NCBI GenBank assembly: GCA_022453515.1
Contig: JAJNNY010000022.1
Location: forward strand, 248,001-312,000
From: Astrocystis sublimbata
Taxonomy: Eukaryota > Ascomycota > Sordariomycetes > Xylariales > Xylariaceae
Direction: 5' to 3'
Length of the DNA stretch: 64,000 nucleotides
The notes beneath the pieces were generated by a model. That model was not told where the DNA came from. It did not search any database and saw nothing but the letters and a program-made list of their open reading frames with translations. Each line of letters starts with the position of its first letter. Position 1 is the first letter of the stretch. Positions 48,086-59,935 of this stretch are shown here, one piece after another. The position numbers were made by a program, and so were the translations under genes.

Positions 48086-50232
48086 TTACTGCTTACCGAG
48101 GTCAGTCTTGATCAAGCTCGCAAGATGCTCCGCTAGACCATACGCCGTGGCCTGCGAGCCACAGCGAGGAACAATAGGCACGATGCTTAGATCGCAAATG
48201 CGGAGATTCCTACAGCCGTAAACGCGACCCTTATCATCCACCACGCCGCCCATTTCCCGCGGCATCTGCGAGCACGTGCCCATAAAGTGGTGGGCGCCCA
48301 TGCCCGCCTTGCGCACAAATTCCTTGGCGACCTCGAGATCGGAAAGATCCTGGCCCCCCTCGTGTGAAGGTGCCGCGGGAACCGTCTTTCCACCCGCCAC
48401 AAGTAGGCTGGCCAATGGCTCCGTCGTCTTCACCCGCTCCACGAGCTGCTGGATGTGCCGCGCCAGCACCTCGGCGTCGGCCGCGTGCGAGAGGTATCGG
48501 GGTTCAACTTCGATGTCGGCCGCGGATAACGACGCTGCAGTGATGTGAGTCGAGCCTCGCGATAGAGGGTGTGCGAGCTGCACCGCAAATGTCACGTAAT
48601 GGCCGTCGCCTGGATGAGGTAGGACGTTGCCCTCGGCGTCAAATGCCATGTGCCCCGGAAACATAGAGTAGAAGGCCGACGGCTCGGTCGATGATTCGAG
48701 GACGGAACGCACGAACGCTTCGTGAGCTTTGGTGAAGGCAGCCGTGGCCTTGCCCGAGCCTCCTTCCCCCTTTTCTTTCCCGTCTTATTCCAGCCCACTA
48801 CTGCCACCACCAGATCCGCTGAAAAGGCGATTGAGTTGCTGCTTCCCAGCTTCTGAAGAGAAGAAAGGGAGGGGCATCTGTGCCGAGCCACTCGTATTGA
48901 CACTCGTGAGAGGGCCCCTGCCCCGCGCCATCGCATCCTGTGCTGCGGCGAGTGCCGCTGCATCGCCCTGTAGCAGCTCATCCAGAGTTTCAAACCCGTC
49001 CCGTCGCATGACTTCGGCTGCCAAGGCCACGTAGACGTGGTTCTGGAGATTCTCGCCGACATATGCATTGTCTATAACAACGTCAACCCCTAACCGCTGC
49101 AGGAGCTCCGAGTCGCCGACACCCGATAGCTCCAGTACCCGGGGGGTATTGATCGCGCCGGCGCTTAGGATAACCTCTTTACGGGCCGTCACGACACCTC
49201 GATCGGTGTTATCGCTTCGCAGATACTGGACGCCAGTAGCTACTGGGTCGCTGTCATCACCGGCACTTCGATCAAATATAATCTTCTCTACACAGGTGTC
49301 GGTCCAGATGGTCAGATTGCTGCGCCGCCTGGCCGGCTCGAGATAAGCGGAGCCGGCATAGCTCCGCAGCTTCTCCGTAGGATGCACGCTCTCCGGGTCT
49401 AGATGTGCGCCGCAGACTTCGCCCGATAGGGGGTTCATGGAAACCGGCAACCCCATGTTAGAAATAGTCTCCCGCCAGGTGGTCGGCCACTGCGTTTCTT
49501 CGGCTGCAAAGCTGACGTGCAGCGGGCCATGGCCCAGGGGACCCCACGGAGTATCTTGCGCCGAGTATGCACTCGACATGGAGCGGGAGAACTCGGGCCA
49601 GCTCCAGCTTGGATTGCCGAGGGCGCTCCATGCTTCGACGTGGTTCTTGGATGGGGGGACGAAAACGACTTCGACCAGATGGAATCAGCGATTGCCCCTT
49701 GCTGTAAAGAAAAGTAAAGAAATTACTCATAAAATGAGAGTTTACAGGTATCTCAGGGGTATAGATATAGCCACCGATTAGAGTAATCTATGCCTCCAAG
49801 ACTTGCTAGAGCTTGCTAGAAAGGGGAACAAGTGACTCCTGTGAATACATACATGTGTTGAGGGCGCTGGAGCCGCCCAGCACGCGACCACAGTAGACTT
49901 TGAGTTGGCGATCATCCAAGTATTTCTAGGCCCGGCCCAGCCGGTGTTAATCGCACGCACATGAATGCAGATACAGATGTCCGGAGGGGATCGAGACGAG
50001 GCAGCAACTCGAGGCATTCACGCACCTGTGGGACTGTCTGCAGGCGCCAGTTGGAAGGCGTGTTGTGCAAGGACTGGTTCATGGCTGGCATGTCGACACG
50101 AGGATCAGACGTCAGGTCTTGGCCGGCCTCGATGACTAGAACTTGCACATCTGGAACTTCGCTCAGGCGGGCGGCGAGGACGAGGCCGGCTGTCCCGCCA
50201 CCAACAATGATAAAGTCGAAGGACGAAGCCAT
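48086..50232 (-). pseudogene. GMC-family FAD oxidoreductase with one internal TAA
   Basis: Three exons (50232-50026, 49925-49853, 49668-48086) form a 621-codon frame of normal length for choline-dehydrogenase or aryl-alcohol-oxidase-like GMC enzymes, which oxidise alcohols with FAD. Visible motifs are FIIVGGGTAGLVLAARLSE (dinucleotide binding), CGRVLGGSSALN, PPSKNHVEAWSALGNPSW, GAINTPRVLELSGVGD (second GMC signature), HHFMGTCSQMPREMGGVVD and VYGCRNLRICDLSIVP. At 48785-48787 a TAA stop interrupts the frame in a variable glycine/serine loop, and coding continues in the same frame. The usual second catalytic His/Asn (P-R-G-N or P-R-x-H) reads PRCGSQ here. The exon 3 acceptor (GAAG) is weak. A CAA or CAG to TAA or TAG-type change would fit repeat-induced or ordinary point mutation. 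A sequencing error is the alternative. Confidence 0.8.
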
Positions 50233-51071
50233 GACGGCTGGACGTGTAGTGTTGATCTCGTGGGAGTGTGATGCACACAGATCTTGTGAGGAGAAATTGG
50301 AGAAGAAAAATCGAGCCAAGGGAATGGTAGGCACGAGGGAGATTGAAAGATGACAAAGAAAACTGGTGCGATTATGTGTTGCTTTGCCGGCCCCCAACGC
50401 TGTTAGTGTTGGTATCACATCACATACTGACTTACTTGCATTGTGTGGCTGCGCGGCCACGGCGTCGACCTCGCCAGCACGCTATGTCCATTTCGCACGA
50501 GCTACCCACCGGACAAGTACCTTCTATTCTCTGTTAACGAGCTGGCGCACCCCTTCGTCGGTGCTACGAATCCCACCCCACCGGCGATTTCATCATGAAC
50601 CCATCGATGATGAAAGAGTATGTCCCTTGGGCGAGTAGCTGTAAAGTGGCACCCCTAGGCACCGCTGGCAACGATGGTAGCGGCATCGAACTGAAGAAGT
50701 CGGTAGGTGGTGTTGTCTCCTACCTATGGATCGGCTGTCGATATGGCGGCTGATGTAACCGCCCGAGGCGCTCCTGGAAGACGTCGTCGTTTCGGCGAGT
50801 GGCAAGATCGAGGGTCTATGCGTGGCTGGGAAAACTGCCGCTGGCATCAGTTTTGATCGTTACGTGTCCCGTTTAGCTCTGGCGGACTGCGTTTTCTCGG
50901 TTGAAAGCCGAGCAAGTATAATGATTGTGTTCCTTATAGCTTAAATCCTCTGACTTCAGGGTCTGGAAACGCGAGACGGGTCATACTTCTTGGCCGTTGT
51001 TTTCAGGAATTAATAGTTATTGTCGCTATAGCCTTTGGACACGTTCAGTGTTTTCAAATCAATCCACCAAT
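50233..51071. other. Spacer upstream of the GMC pseudogene
   Basis: It should include the promoter of the minus-strand GMC gene and sequence downstream of the FAD-oxidase remnant. Open frames here have no family features. I saw no gene. Confidence 0.4.
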
Positions 51072-51914
51072 TTATGCTCCGTTCTTCTTTGCCACCGTTT
51101 TGATGTCGTCTAACAGCTTCTTCGCGGCAAGTTCGGCGACAGCATAGTCCTTCCTGAAACCAAAAGTGAATGAACCCAGAATCAGCACAATTCCCTCTTG
51201 AGGGGCCGCAAGTCCGAGAGTGTTAGCTCGACTCTCTTCCGACACTGCCGCGAAATGTGGAGGGATCTGCTCGAATGTTAGTGCCCACGAAATTCCTACA
51301 ATATGTGCCACACTCGGCACACTCCGATTAAATGCCCCCCACACGTCGTCAAACTGCTGAACGCTGTTGCTGAATGATGTTGAAAAGGTGATTTGACCGT
51401 GCACGTTTGTCCATATCATGGCATGGCATGTCATACGCAAACTGGATCACGATAACGTACCACAGTCCACCCGGTGACCCTTCGTCTTGATTGACCGAGT
51501 AGTCGGCAATGTTGGTTATGTCAGAGACGTTGCCTACCTGCCCCTGGATAGGATAGAAATCACCAAATGCTTCCGGTTGGTCGATTGGTGCTGCGTACCT
51601 ATACCGATTTGCGAACTGTAAACCGCCGGCTGGCGCGTAAAGATAATTCTTCAACAGAGTTGCTTTAGAGTCATAATCTGGTTCGGCTACGAAGTCGATG
51701 CGGCATACTCACAGCTTCCTGGAAGTTCCACCCGGGGCTTGAGAGTAATATAGCGAGCCGCGAGCAGTGTGAGTACATGCATTAACGACAGGTTCCAATC
51801 ACTTGCACCGGTCGAAAGGGGGTTAGAAGAAAGACCTACGTAGTTATGACCGTGAGTGGTGCCAACGAGAGCAGACACCGCAAGAAGGACGAGGATTGCC
51901 ACGTGGGAAGCCAT
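51072..51914 (-). pseudogene. Truncated berberine-bridge-enzyme-like FAD oxidase
   Basis: The minus-strand start at 51914 encodes a signal peptide (MASHVAILVLLAVSALVGTTHG). Shortly afterwards comes KPRVELPGS, reminiscent of the K-V-x-x-P-G-S lead-in of secreted FAD-linked oxidases. The remaining sequence matches only the carboxy half of that family: LQFANRYRYAAP, NIADYSVNQDE, then TFSTSFSNSVQQFDDVWGAF, GISWALTFEQIPP, ANTLGLA and a terminal AAKKLLDDIKTVAKK helix. The whole FAD-binding PCMH domain of roughly 250-300 residues, with its covalent flavin site, is missing between about 51700 and 51800, and frame changes occur there. This looks like an internal deletion. Exon limits inside the remnant are not secure. 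Confidence 0.5.
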
Positions 51915-52528
51915 GACGAGAGTTGCAGATGTGCAGTGAACCATGAAAGACAATTGAGAGGACCATGATGAGGAAATTGGTCTTTTAGAAAGGTCCTATG
52001 AAACACAGGTTTGACCTAAAAAACACGTCTAGGGTAATATCAGCAACCGGTGACAACGACGATGACAAACTTGAAAATGTCGCATTTCATTCCACTTTTA
52101 TGCTCGAGAACCAAAATAAAAATAAATTAGGTAGCTACCATCTGAAAAGAAAAGGAAAACCATATAAGTCTCAAATACGATAGAGGTATGAAATGTATGT
52201 AGTTTTCATGTACCCTCCAACCTCCACGCGTTGGAACCAAGCCAGCTATTGCATTTCCCAGGAACCAGTCGAAAATCCAAGACCGAGAGACATTTGATGC
52301 CTCCTGCATCGGGGCCTCCGCCCTGTTATGGGGAGCACTTTGCAGCTGGAGAGGCCATTGCACAAGATGAATGCATCCATCCCCGGCACAGCACAACACA
52401 ACAATTAGGCTAACCTACCAACCTAGGTACATACCTCTTTGTCTAAATAGAACCTATCCAGTGAAGACTGGCTTCGTCGTCGGAGCGGCGATAGGCAGAC
52501 TTCGAGGACGTTGTCCTTCCTCATCACC
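51915..52528. other. Divergent spacer before the short-chain dehydrogenase
   Basis: This 614-base stretch separates the start of the minus-strand FAD-oxidase remnant from the plus-strand dehydrogenase ATG. It includes an ACCTAGGTAC motif near 52422. I saw no gene. Confidence 0.45.
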
Positions 52529-53758
52529 ATGACGGTTTGTAAGGGAACCATCCTCATCACCGGCGCCAATGGGGGACTTGGTCATGAAGCTGTAGGCCAG
52601 ATAGTGACATCTCCCGAACTGGCAGGGCACTACCATGGGCTCTACGCGGTTCGCGAAGCACGGAACGCATCTGCGCTGCGGTCGGCATTGTCCAGGGCCA
52701 GGGCGACCGAATCCCACTCCCATAGCGTCGAGTCGCTCGACCTATCCCGGCTGGCGAGCGTGCGCTCGTTTGCGGCATCAGTCAATGCGCGCGTCGCGGC
52801 GCGCGAGCTGCCGCCCATCCGAGCACTCATCCTCAACGCCGGATACACTGACATGGGTAACGAACGCTTGACCGAGGACGGCTTTGATTTGAGCTTCGCT
52901 TCCAATTATCTGAGCCACTGGCTCTTAACCCTTCTACTGCTCCAGAGCATCGACCGTGAATGCGGTCGTATTGTCGTGATGGGGAGTATTACGCATGAGT
53001 ATGTCCATTCCTCCCCTTTCTTCGCCGAGATGATCTACCACCTCGATCAAGCCGAATGTCCTTCTGTCTATCATCATCATACCTTGCCTTTTCCTCAAAT
53101 CGACGTACATCTAGATTCTCGGTTCTATCTAGGGGGATTTTCCACACTAACATGTCATCTTTATCTGATATATAGCGTTAATCATCCCATGAACAAGGCA
53201 ACAGGTTATTACGATGATGAAGAATGGCAGACATTTTTCAAAGATGATGTTACCATCGATGCCATCGCAGGGGGCACCTGGGCCCCAAATGCTACCTCGA
53301 CGCCGTATCTTGGGAGCGGTCGGCGGTATGGTGCGTCCAAAATGTGCGCCGTGATGATGATCGGAGAACTTCAACGGCGACTGGATGCCGACCCAACCCT
53401 GAGCCGGATATCCATCGTCGGCATCGACCCGGGGACCATGTTCACCGGTCTGATCCGGGAAGGGTCCCTATTCACCAGGCTCTTCATCTTCCCGCTGATC
53501 ATCTGGCCACTGTCGCATTTCCTGGCCCTGTTCTATCGCAACCCGGTCATCCGGACGCCCGCTAGATCTGCCGGTGACGTGCTGAGGGCGGCTCTGGAGG
53601 TCGACCCCAAGCTCAAAGGTGCATACTTGGATGGAACCGAGCTCAGCGCCGTAGCCCGTGAGGCTGCAGACGCCGAAAAGAGGAAGAACGTCTGGGAGCA
53701 CTCTGTAAAATACACGCAACTCACAAGCCAAGACACTGTATTGAGGTCTTGGGCATGA
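52529..53758 (+). CDS. Short-chain dehydrogenase/reductase
   Basis: Two exons (52529-52998 and 53176-53758) give 350 residues. A classical Rossmann SDR: cofactor loop ITGANGGLGHEA near residue 10-20, NAGY near 115, a serine in VVMGSITHD and the catalytic Tyr208 and Lys212 in RRYGASK. DPGTMFTG follows at the usual substrate-loop position. A hydrophobic stretch (RLFIFPLIIWPLSHFLALF) at about 260-285 could dock to a membrane. The intron sits in the codon after THE/THD and joins to VNHPMNKATGYY as in retinol-dehydrogenase-like fungal homologues. The ATG at 52529 directly precedes the cofactor loop. The reaction is NAD(P)-dependent carbonyl or alcohol conversion. The substrate is unknown. It neighbours two broken flavin oxidases but looks intact itself. 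Confidence 0.88.
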   Translation: MTVCKGTILITGANGGLGHEAVGQIVTSPELAGHYHGLYAVREARNASALRSALSRARATESHSHSVESLDLSRLASVRSFAASVNARVAARELPPIRALILNAGYTDMGNERLTEDGFDLSFASNYLSHWLLTLLLLQSIDRECGRIVVMGSITHEYVHSSPFFAEMIYHLDQAECPSVYHHHTLPFPQIDVHLDSRFYLGGFSTLTCHLYLIYSVNHPMNKATGYYDDEEWQTFFKDDVTIDAIAGGTWAPNATSTPYLGSGRRYGASKMCAVMMIGELQRRLDADPTLSRISIVGIDPGTMFTGLIREGSLFTRLFIFPLIIWPLSHFLALFYRNPVIRTPARSAGDVLRAALEVDPKLKGAYLDGTELSAVAREAADAEKRKNVWEHSVKYTQLTSQDTVLRSWA

Positions 53759-55481
53759 CACTGTGATAAGGTCAATTAATGGCTCAGCATTACAGGTATG
53801 GGGGGGGGGGGGGGGGGGGCTGATTATGGTACTCATGTATGACGAGGTATGACTTTCCATAATATGCGATCCAGAACATAAAATCCATGAAGCATATATT
53901 GCTAGGATAGGAGTCTAATGCGAGAACCCCTCCCAAACAGGACTCATTTCATGCCTCGGGTCCGCTGCATCATCAAGATCGTGTTGGTGAAATGACTCGC
54001 GGGTTATGAGTTTAACTTCCTTCCCGGTATCGGGAGCTTATGAATTTGAACGTCTATGACTTTACGTTCAATTCACCGAACCAGAAAATGTTTATCCGGT
54101 GGAAAAGTCATCCAATGCGAGCCTTTCAAACGCGGCGGGCGCTTGGGGATAAAAAAAAAAAAAAAGAAAAAAACTGTAGATCGGCGGGAAATGACAGTAG
54201 ATAATGTGTACCTATGGATGGACAGCTTATCCCTTTCTTAGAAGCGGTTGGTCGGATGTCTACTTGTGCGTGGCGATCGATTGAGAACTCAGTTGTTTGA
54301 AAATGATGGCCGGCAACTTCTCACGATATGCCACACCACAGTGTGGGGCTTTGTTCACACGCCTCAGAGAAGTTAACGGTTAAGAAACTTGGACTGTTCC
54401 TGGCGAGCCTGGAAGGTTGTAAGACCGTTTCGCGGAGCTAAACAGTCTCAAAAGACAGGTCATAACTACTACCTAGGTACTTAACTTAATAGGGCATATG
54501 TAGCGTCCTGGCTAGTCTGTTTTAGGCTAGACTCTACTCCGACCCATTGTCTCTTGCAGGTTTGTCTTTGCGCGCTCTCCGAGTTGGAAGCTTTGGAGTG
54601 GCAAGAGTGCTGAGCCCAATTACCTACCTAGTTGCGGGCTCGGCGGGCTGGGAATATTGAAGCAAATTTCAATGTCGTACTAGCGACAAGGGGTATGCCG
54701 ACCTTGTCCCGATATGGAGGCTCAAGTGGAGGGCGACCAGGTCATAGCTCCCAGAAAGATGCAGGTCTGATTGGCTGGCTGCCGCACGGCTCCACTGGGC
54801 TCTTGGGGTAGCGGGGCAAGATACGTACCTCCCCGACTCCCCAAGCTCGCCCAAGCACTCCCCGCTCGCAACGATGCTCCCAATGCCTGTCGGCTCTGCA
54901 CCTGCATGCTTGCTGGTGCTAGCTCGATGCAGCTTGGTGCACGTTGACGTAAAGCGCCATTTCAACAATTCCAAGCGAATCATTGTTTTCATTTTCCCAT
55001 AGCTGTCGTGCAAATCCTAAATCCTCTACTGACTGACTGTCCAGAACGTCCACGGTGTTTCTTAGGTGCTCTCCAGCTGTATGCCCCCCGCCTTCGTCTC
55101 CGCCTCCGCCTCCGCGCTCGACTTGTTGCATTCGACCCCAGCTTAATCTGGGTCGAGCTCCGCGCGGTGGTTGGTTACCTTCGGTAGCAGTCATTGGCTG
55201 CTCTACCTGCTTTTCTGTCTCATTTTCTCGAGCTTCTCCTTTCTGCCCCAGGCACCTACCGCCCTCCTTGTCTTCCCTCCATAGTACCTATCTACCTACC
55301 TACTTTTCACCCCCTCAAGAATCACGAACTTGGCTACCCATACGCAGGTCAAGCTTCAAAGACCAATCTGAAGACTCAACCTTATTATCTACCCTTCCCG
55401 AGAAATACACTCTTCCAAGATCCTGCGGCCCACGCGTATTTCGTTCGCACTTCCCACTCATCAAAGCTTCGGAGCGCAACA
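53759..55481. other. Spacer upstream of glycogen synthase
   Basis: It contains a 20-base G run at 53800-53819, A-rich runs at about 54150-54173 and ACCTAGGTAC-type motifs near 54470 and 54625. The CT-rich sequence from about 55200 is probably the glycogen synthase promoter and leader. I saw no gene. Confidence 0.45.
53800..53819. repeat. Homopolymer of 20 G
   Basis: An uninterrupted run of 20 G on the plus strand, 42 bases after the stop codon of the short-chain dehydrogenase, so within or next to its 3' UTR. It is the longest G tract in the window. Its length may be approximate because sequencing of such runs is error-prone. Confidence 0.85.
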
Positions 55482-57911
55482 ATGGCGACCACCGGTAGCA
55501 CCACCGGTAGCACCACCGGTAGCAGTGATCGGCCTGAGCGCGAGATCAAGAACCATATGCTGTTCGAGATCGCGACTGAGGTTGCGCATCGTGGTATGTC
55601 TGAGAGCTCTGCGCATCGAGTCCCTTCGCTGCCGCGTATCATCTGACATGTCTGCTAGTCGGCGGTATCTATTCGGTCATCAAGTCCAAAGCTCCAGTTA
55701 CCACTGCTGAGTATGGCGACCGCTACACCCTCATCGGTCCTCTCAACCACCAATCCGTGAGTACCGTCTAGCCTGCCTGCCTGCCTCAACTGGCTTCTCG
55801 CGTCCTCCCCTCTGGCTAACCCGCCCCTCTCCAGGCTGCCGTCGAGGTAGAGGAGCTCGAGCCCACCAACCTCGAGATCGCTAAGAGCATCGAAGCTATG
55901 CGTGCCCGGGGTATCGGCATCCTGTATGGCCGATGGTTGATAGAGGGTGCACCTCGAGTCCTGCTCATTGATACCAAGACAGCCTACAAGTATATGGATG
56001 AATGGAAGGGCGATCTATGGAATGTAGCAGGCATCCCAGCTCCGCCAGGGGATGATGAGACGAACGAAGCTGTTGTCTTTGGATATCTAGTCGCCTGGTT
56101 CCTGGGCGAGGTAGGTTCAGCCCCTTCCCCTGTCCATCCCATCCTTGCCAACCAACTCTTCTAACGCGACTCAGTACGTGTGCCACGAGAAGAAGAGGGC
56201 TGTCATCGCCCATTTCCATGAATGGCTCGCCGGTGTCGCCCTGCCGCTCGCCAAGAAGAGACAGATAGATGTTACTACCGTCTTTACCACCCACGCCACC
56301 CTATTGGGCCGCTATCTCTGCGCCGGTTCCGTCGATTTTTACAACAATCTGCAAAACTTCGATGTGGACGCCGAGGCTGGAAAGCGTGGCATTTATCACC
56401 GCTACTGTATTGAGCGTGCAGCTGCACACGCATGCGACGTCTTTACCACCGTCTCCCACATTACCGCTTTCGAGAGTGAGCATCTGTTGAAGCGTAAGCC
56501 CGACGGGGTGTTGCCCAACGGTCTGAATGTCACCAAATTTTCTGCTGTACACGAGTTCCAGAACCTGCATCAGCAGGCCAAAGAGAAGATCCACGATTTT
56601 GTGCGAGGTCACTTTTACGGCCACTATGACTTCGTTCCCGAGGACACCCTCTACTTCTTTACTGCTGGGCGTTACGAATTTCGTAACAAGGGTGTTGATA
56701 TGTTTATCGAATCCCTCGCGCGGTTGAATCACAGATTGAAGAGCGTGGGTAGCAAGACTACGGTTGTGGCTTTCGTTGTCATGCCAGCACAGACGACGTC
56801 GCTTACTGTCGAGGCCCTCAAAGGTCAAGCCGTTGTGAAATCGTTGAGAGATACGGTTGACGTTATAGAGCGCGGCATCGGCCGGCGTATCTTTGAACGG
56901 TCGCTCAAATGGCACGATGGCGACACCATGCCTGACGAGAAGGAGCTCATCACGAGCGCGGATCGCGTGGTTCTCAGGCGCCGACTTTTTGCGATGAAGC
57001 GTAACGGGCTTCCGCCAATCGTCACGCATAACATGGTCAATGACCACGAAGACCCCATCCTCAACCAAATCCGCCGGGTACAGCTCTTCAACCACCCCAC
57101 GGACAGGGTCAAGATTGTGTTCCACCCCGAATTCCTCAACTCGGCCAATCCCATCCTACCATTGGATTATGACGATTTCGTGCGCGGTACCAACCTGGGT
57201 GTCTTTGCCTCGTACTACGAACCCTGGGGTTATACGCCGGCCGAGTGCACGGTCATGGGTGTGCCCAGTATCACGACGAATCTGTCGGGTTTCGGCTGCT
57301 ACATGGAGGAGCTGATCGAGAACTCGAGCGACTACGGTATCTACATTGTAGACCGCCGTAACAAGGGTGTGGATGACTCGGTCAACCAGCTGACGACGTG
57401 CATGTTCGATTTCTGCCAGAAGAGTCGCCGTCAACGCATAAACCAGCGAAACCGCACAGAACGGCTGAGCGATCTGCTGGACTGGAAGAGGATGGGAATG
57501 GAGTACGTCAAGGCACGGCAGTTGGCGTTGCGACGTGCGTACCCGGCAGCGTTTGAAGGCGACGAGGAGGACGAAGACTTCATTCCCGGCGTGGAACAGA
57601 AGATATCGCGACCGTTCTCGGTCCCAGGATCGCCTCGGGACCGTGCGGGTATGATGACGCCGGGTGACTTCGCCAGTCTTCAGGAGGGCCGGGAAGGCCT
57701 GAACACCGAGGATTATGTGGCGTGGAAGCTACCGTAAGTAGACAAACCCCATCCTACCCAGCCGATTATTCTTAGACAAGTCATTAACACACAAGATAAC
57801 AGCGATGAGGAAGACCCGGACGAATACCCGTTCCCGCTGACACTGCGAACCAAGAGCACCTTATCAGAGACAGCGTCGCCAATCGAGGCTGTTCAGCTGA
57901 ACGGGAAATAG
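55482..57911 (+). CDS. gsy1: Glycogen synthase (GT3 family)
   Basis: Transfers glucose from UDP-glucose to the non-reducing end of glycogen in the cytosol. Five exons (55482-55593, 55659-55756, 55835-56110, 56175-57733, 57803-57911) give 717 residues, as in yeast Gsy2 orthologues. The amino end has three copies of a 12-bp repeat encoding STTG. Then come [20 protein letters not shown] (UDP-glucose loop with KSKAP), [41 protein letters not shown] and [13 protein letters not shown]. The catalytic pair Glu511 and Glu519 lies in [16 protein letters not shown]. The arginine cluster [17 protein letters not shown], the glucose-6-phosphate sensing helix, is present. The tail contains the conserved phosphorylation region with SVPGSPRDR. 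All introns are GT-AG. Regulation by phosphorylation and glucose-6-phosphate is inferred from the family. Confidence 0.96.
55488..55523. repeat. 12-bp tandem repeat inside the glycogen synthase start region
   Basis: Three near-identical copies of CACCGGTAGCAC-type units encode consecutive STTG segments at residues 4-15. The unit length keeps the frame, so copy number could vary without disrupting the protein. Confidence 0.8.
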
Positions 57912-59935
57912 GAACGAAGGTGGTGGCAGACAGCATGACTGATTTCGACGTGAAAGGACGGCGGTTTGCATAGCACATGATGCATGGCGAACACGCAATT
58001 AGCGGCACGCTCATTGTCCCCTCATGTCGCTTCTTATTTTGGCTTTACTTCATTCGTTTCCATCGCTGTCTCTATCACCATTTTTTCCATTGTATCAACA
58101 TTGAGCGGCGTCCAAGTTCAAGCTGCATGAATACACATATATAACATAATACCCAGTAGTTTAGTAAGCAAACGATTACTAAATGCTTTTGGAGTGAGGG
58201 AAAAATAAACCGATGCAAGACGGTTGGGCCAGATGCATGCTATTTGATGATTGTACGACTTGTAGCGGGATCCACGTGGCTGTTGACGCGAATCAGACAG
58301 ACGCGTATCTGTGTACAAGAGATATCTGTACTCGGTACTGGTGCGACGGAGACAAGGTTTACTCATTTGTTGTAGTAAAATTGAAAGTTTCAAACTTTGT
58401 TTCTACCATCCATTGTCAAATATGGGGAAATGCGTGCACCTTTACGTCATATACCAAGACAACCTACATAGTACTCGCCTACGACCACAACCTTGTCGCG
58501 CAAGTCCGAACAAGAGCAAAGAGCAAACTTTGCCATCAAGATGTACGGATTGCGGCATCCCTCACGAGGCTTATCTGGCTTACAGTACACATCCGTTCCT
58601 CTCGATGGGTAATTAATGACGATCGGCTGCAAATCCTGAGGGAGCAAGGGCTCCAGCCTCCCGGCCGTCCGCCTGTGGTCCGCCCGGGCGGGGGAACTCT
58701 GCTTGCCCAGAGGTGTCGAGCTCGTCGAACTGGAGGCGAGGTAGCTAATGTACTGCATGTACCTAGCAGGACGAGCAGGCCTAGTAGAGTTCAAGGTTCA
58801 GTTGCATGTGGGGTCGGGCGGGCCGAGTCAGGGATTAGGTGCATAGGAAGTACCTAATGTTCAGGGATTCTGCTCAGGCACTCAGTGCAGGCTGGCCTAT
58901 CAGGCAGGCGGCAAATGGCCGAATCACCAACAGCTGAGACGTTGCGGCGGCAGGTACATGTACCTATCCAAGGCTCGCCAGGTGACGGGCTACGAGTACA
59001 GCGGCGCTAACGGGAGGTCGAGTGGAAATTGGCTTGTTATCTACAAGTACATAAGTACCTAATCTATGCTTGGTAAAAATAGCAACCTGCAGGTGAGGAC
59101 TGGCCCTTGGGGTACCGCCTTCCCCTTTGCTGACCAAGTGAAGTGCCCTGGTTGCCTGGTACCTGACCATGCAGGATGTACCCAGATATTTGCCCAAGGT
59201 ACCTACCTGGCCTGTGGCATGGCACTAACACTGAGCTGGGGTAGCGGCGACACTGTCGATAACACCGTGGACCTGAACGCGGTCGGGAAGGGATCTGCCA
59301 ATTGCTCGAGGTCCCCTACCTACATGTACCTACCTCCTACCTACCTAGGTACTCAGTCTAAGTGCTAAGTCGAGCTGCTGAGTTGACCGGCTGAGTTGAA
59401 GACTTGAAGGATTTACATCTACATACTATAGGTACCTACCTAAGGTCGCTGGCGTATCAATTTTAGCATTTTTGTTCCGTCGCGCCTGGTCTGCCCGCAG
59501 GTTCTGCACAAGGTCATTCATTCTTCTCCCCCGTCCCTAGTCCCCTTCTTCCTCTCTTCTTTGCCCCAAGACTGCTTCAAGCTGCGTACAACAAAACGCA
59601 CCCTCCTCACCATCGTCTCACCTGTACTGATTGTATCACGAGCTGCACACCCCATTGCCTGCCTTTGTTAAAGCATCATATATGTCGGATGCTGCCTACA
59701 CGCAGCAAGTATTGAGCCAGCCAAGACCTTTAACTCGATCGCGCTCTTGTTGATACAGTATTCCCCATAACTTGTACTTGGATTTCATATATTACTTACA
59801 TCACCGACAACCCCGCCTTGGTCACAATCCACCCTTTCCCCAGCCTTGCTGCTGTTACGCCTGCTCCTCCACCTCCTCCTCTCTTCCCCGCCGCCTGCAT
59901 CGCAGTAGAGCTTTGTACATCGAGCTTGGCCCAGC
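57912..59935. other. Long spacer between glycogen synthase and the F-box gene
   Basis: Two kilobases without a recognised gene. Palindromic ACCTAGGTAC and CTACCTACC motifs are dense at about 59195-59210 and 59320-59450. The sequence from about 59510 is CT-rich, as expected for promoter and leader of the F-box gene. One long open frame at 58213-58857 was examined and not accepted. Confidence 0.5.

Noticed and set aside
48785..48840. Short intron that would remove the TAA in the GMC gene
   Set aside because: The only candidate donor and acceptor would make an intron of under 50 bases without a branch site, and family homologues encode sequence there.
58213..58857. 214-codon ATG-initiated open frame in the glycogen synthase/F-box spacer
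   Set aside because: No domain, repeat, membrane pattern or sensible splice context. The composition changes midway and it overlaps CTACC-rich spacer sequence.
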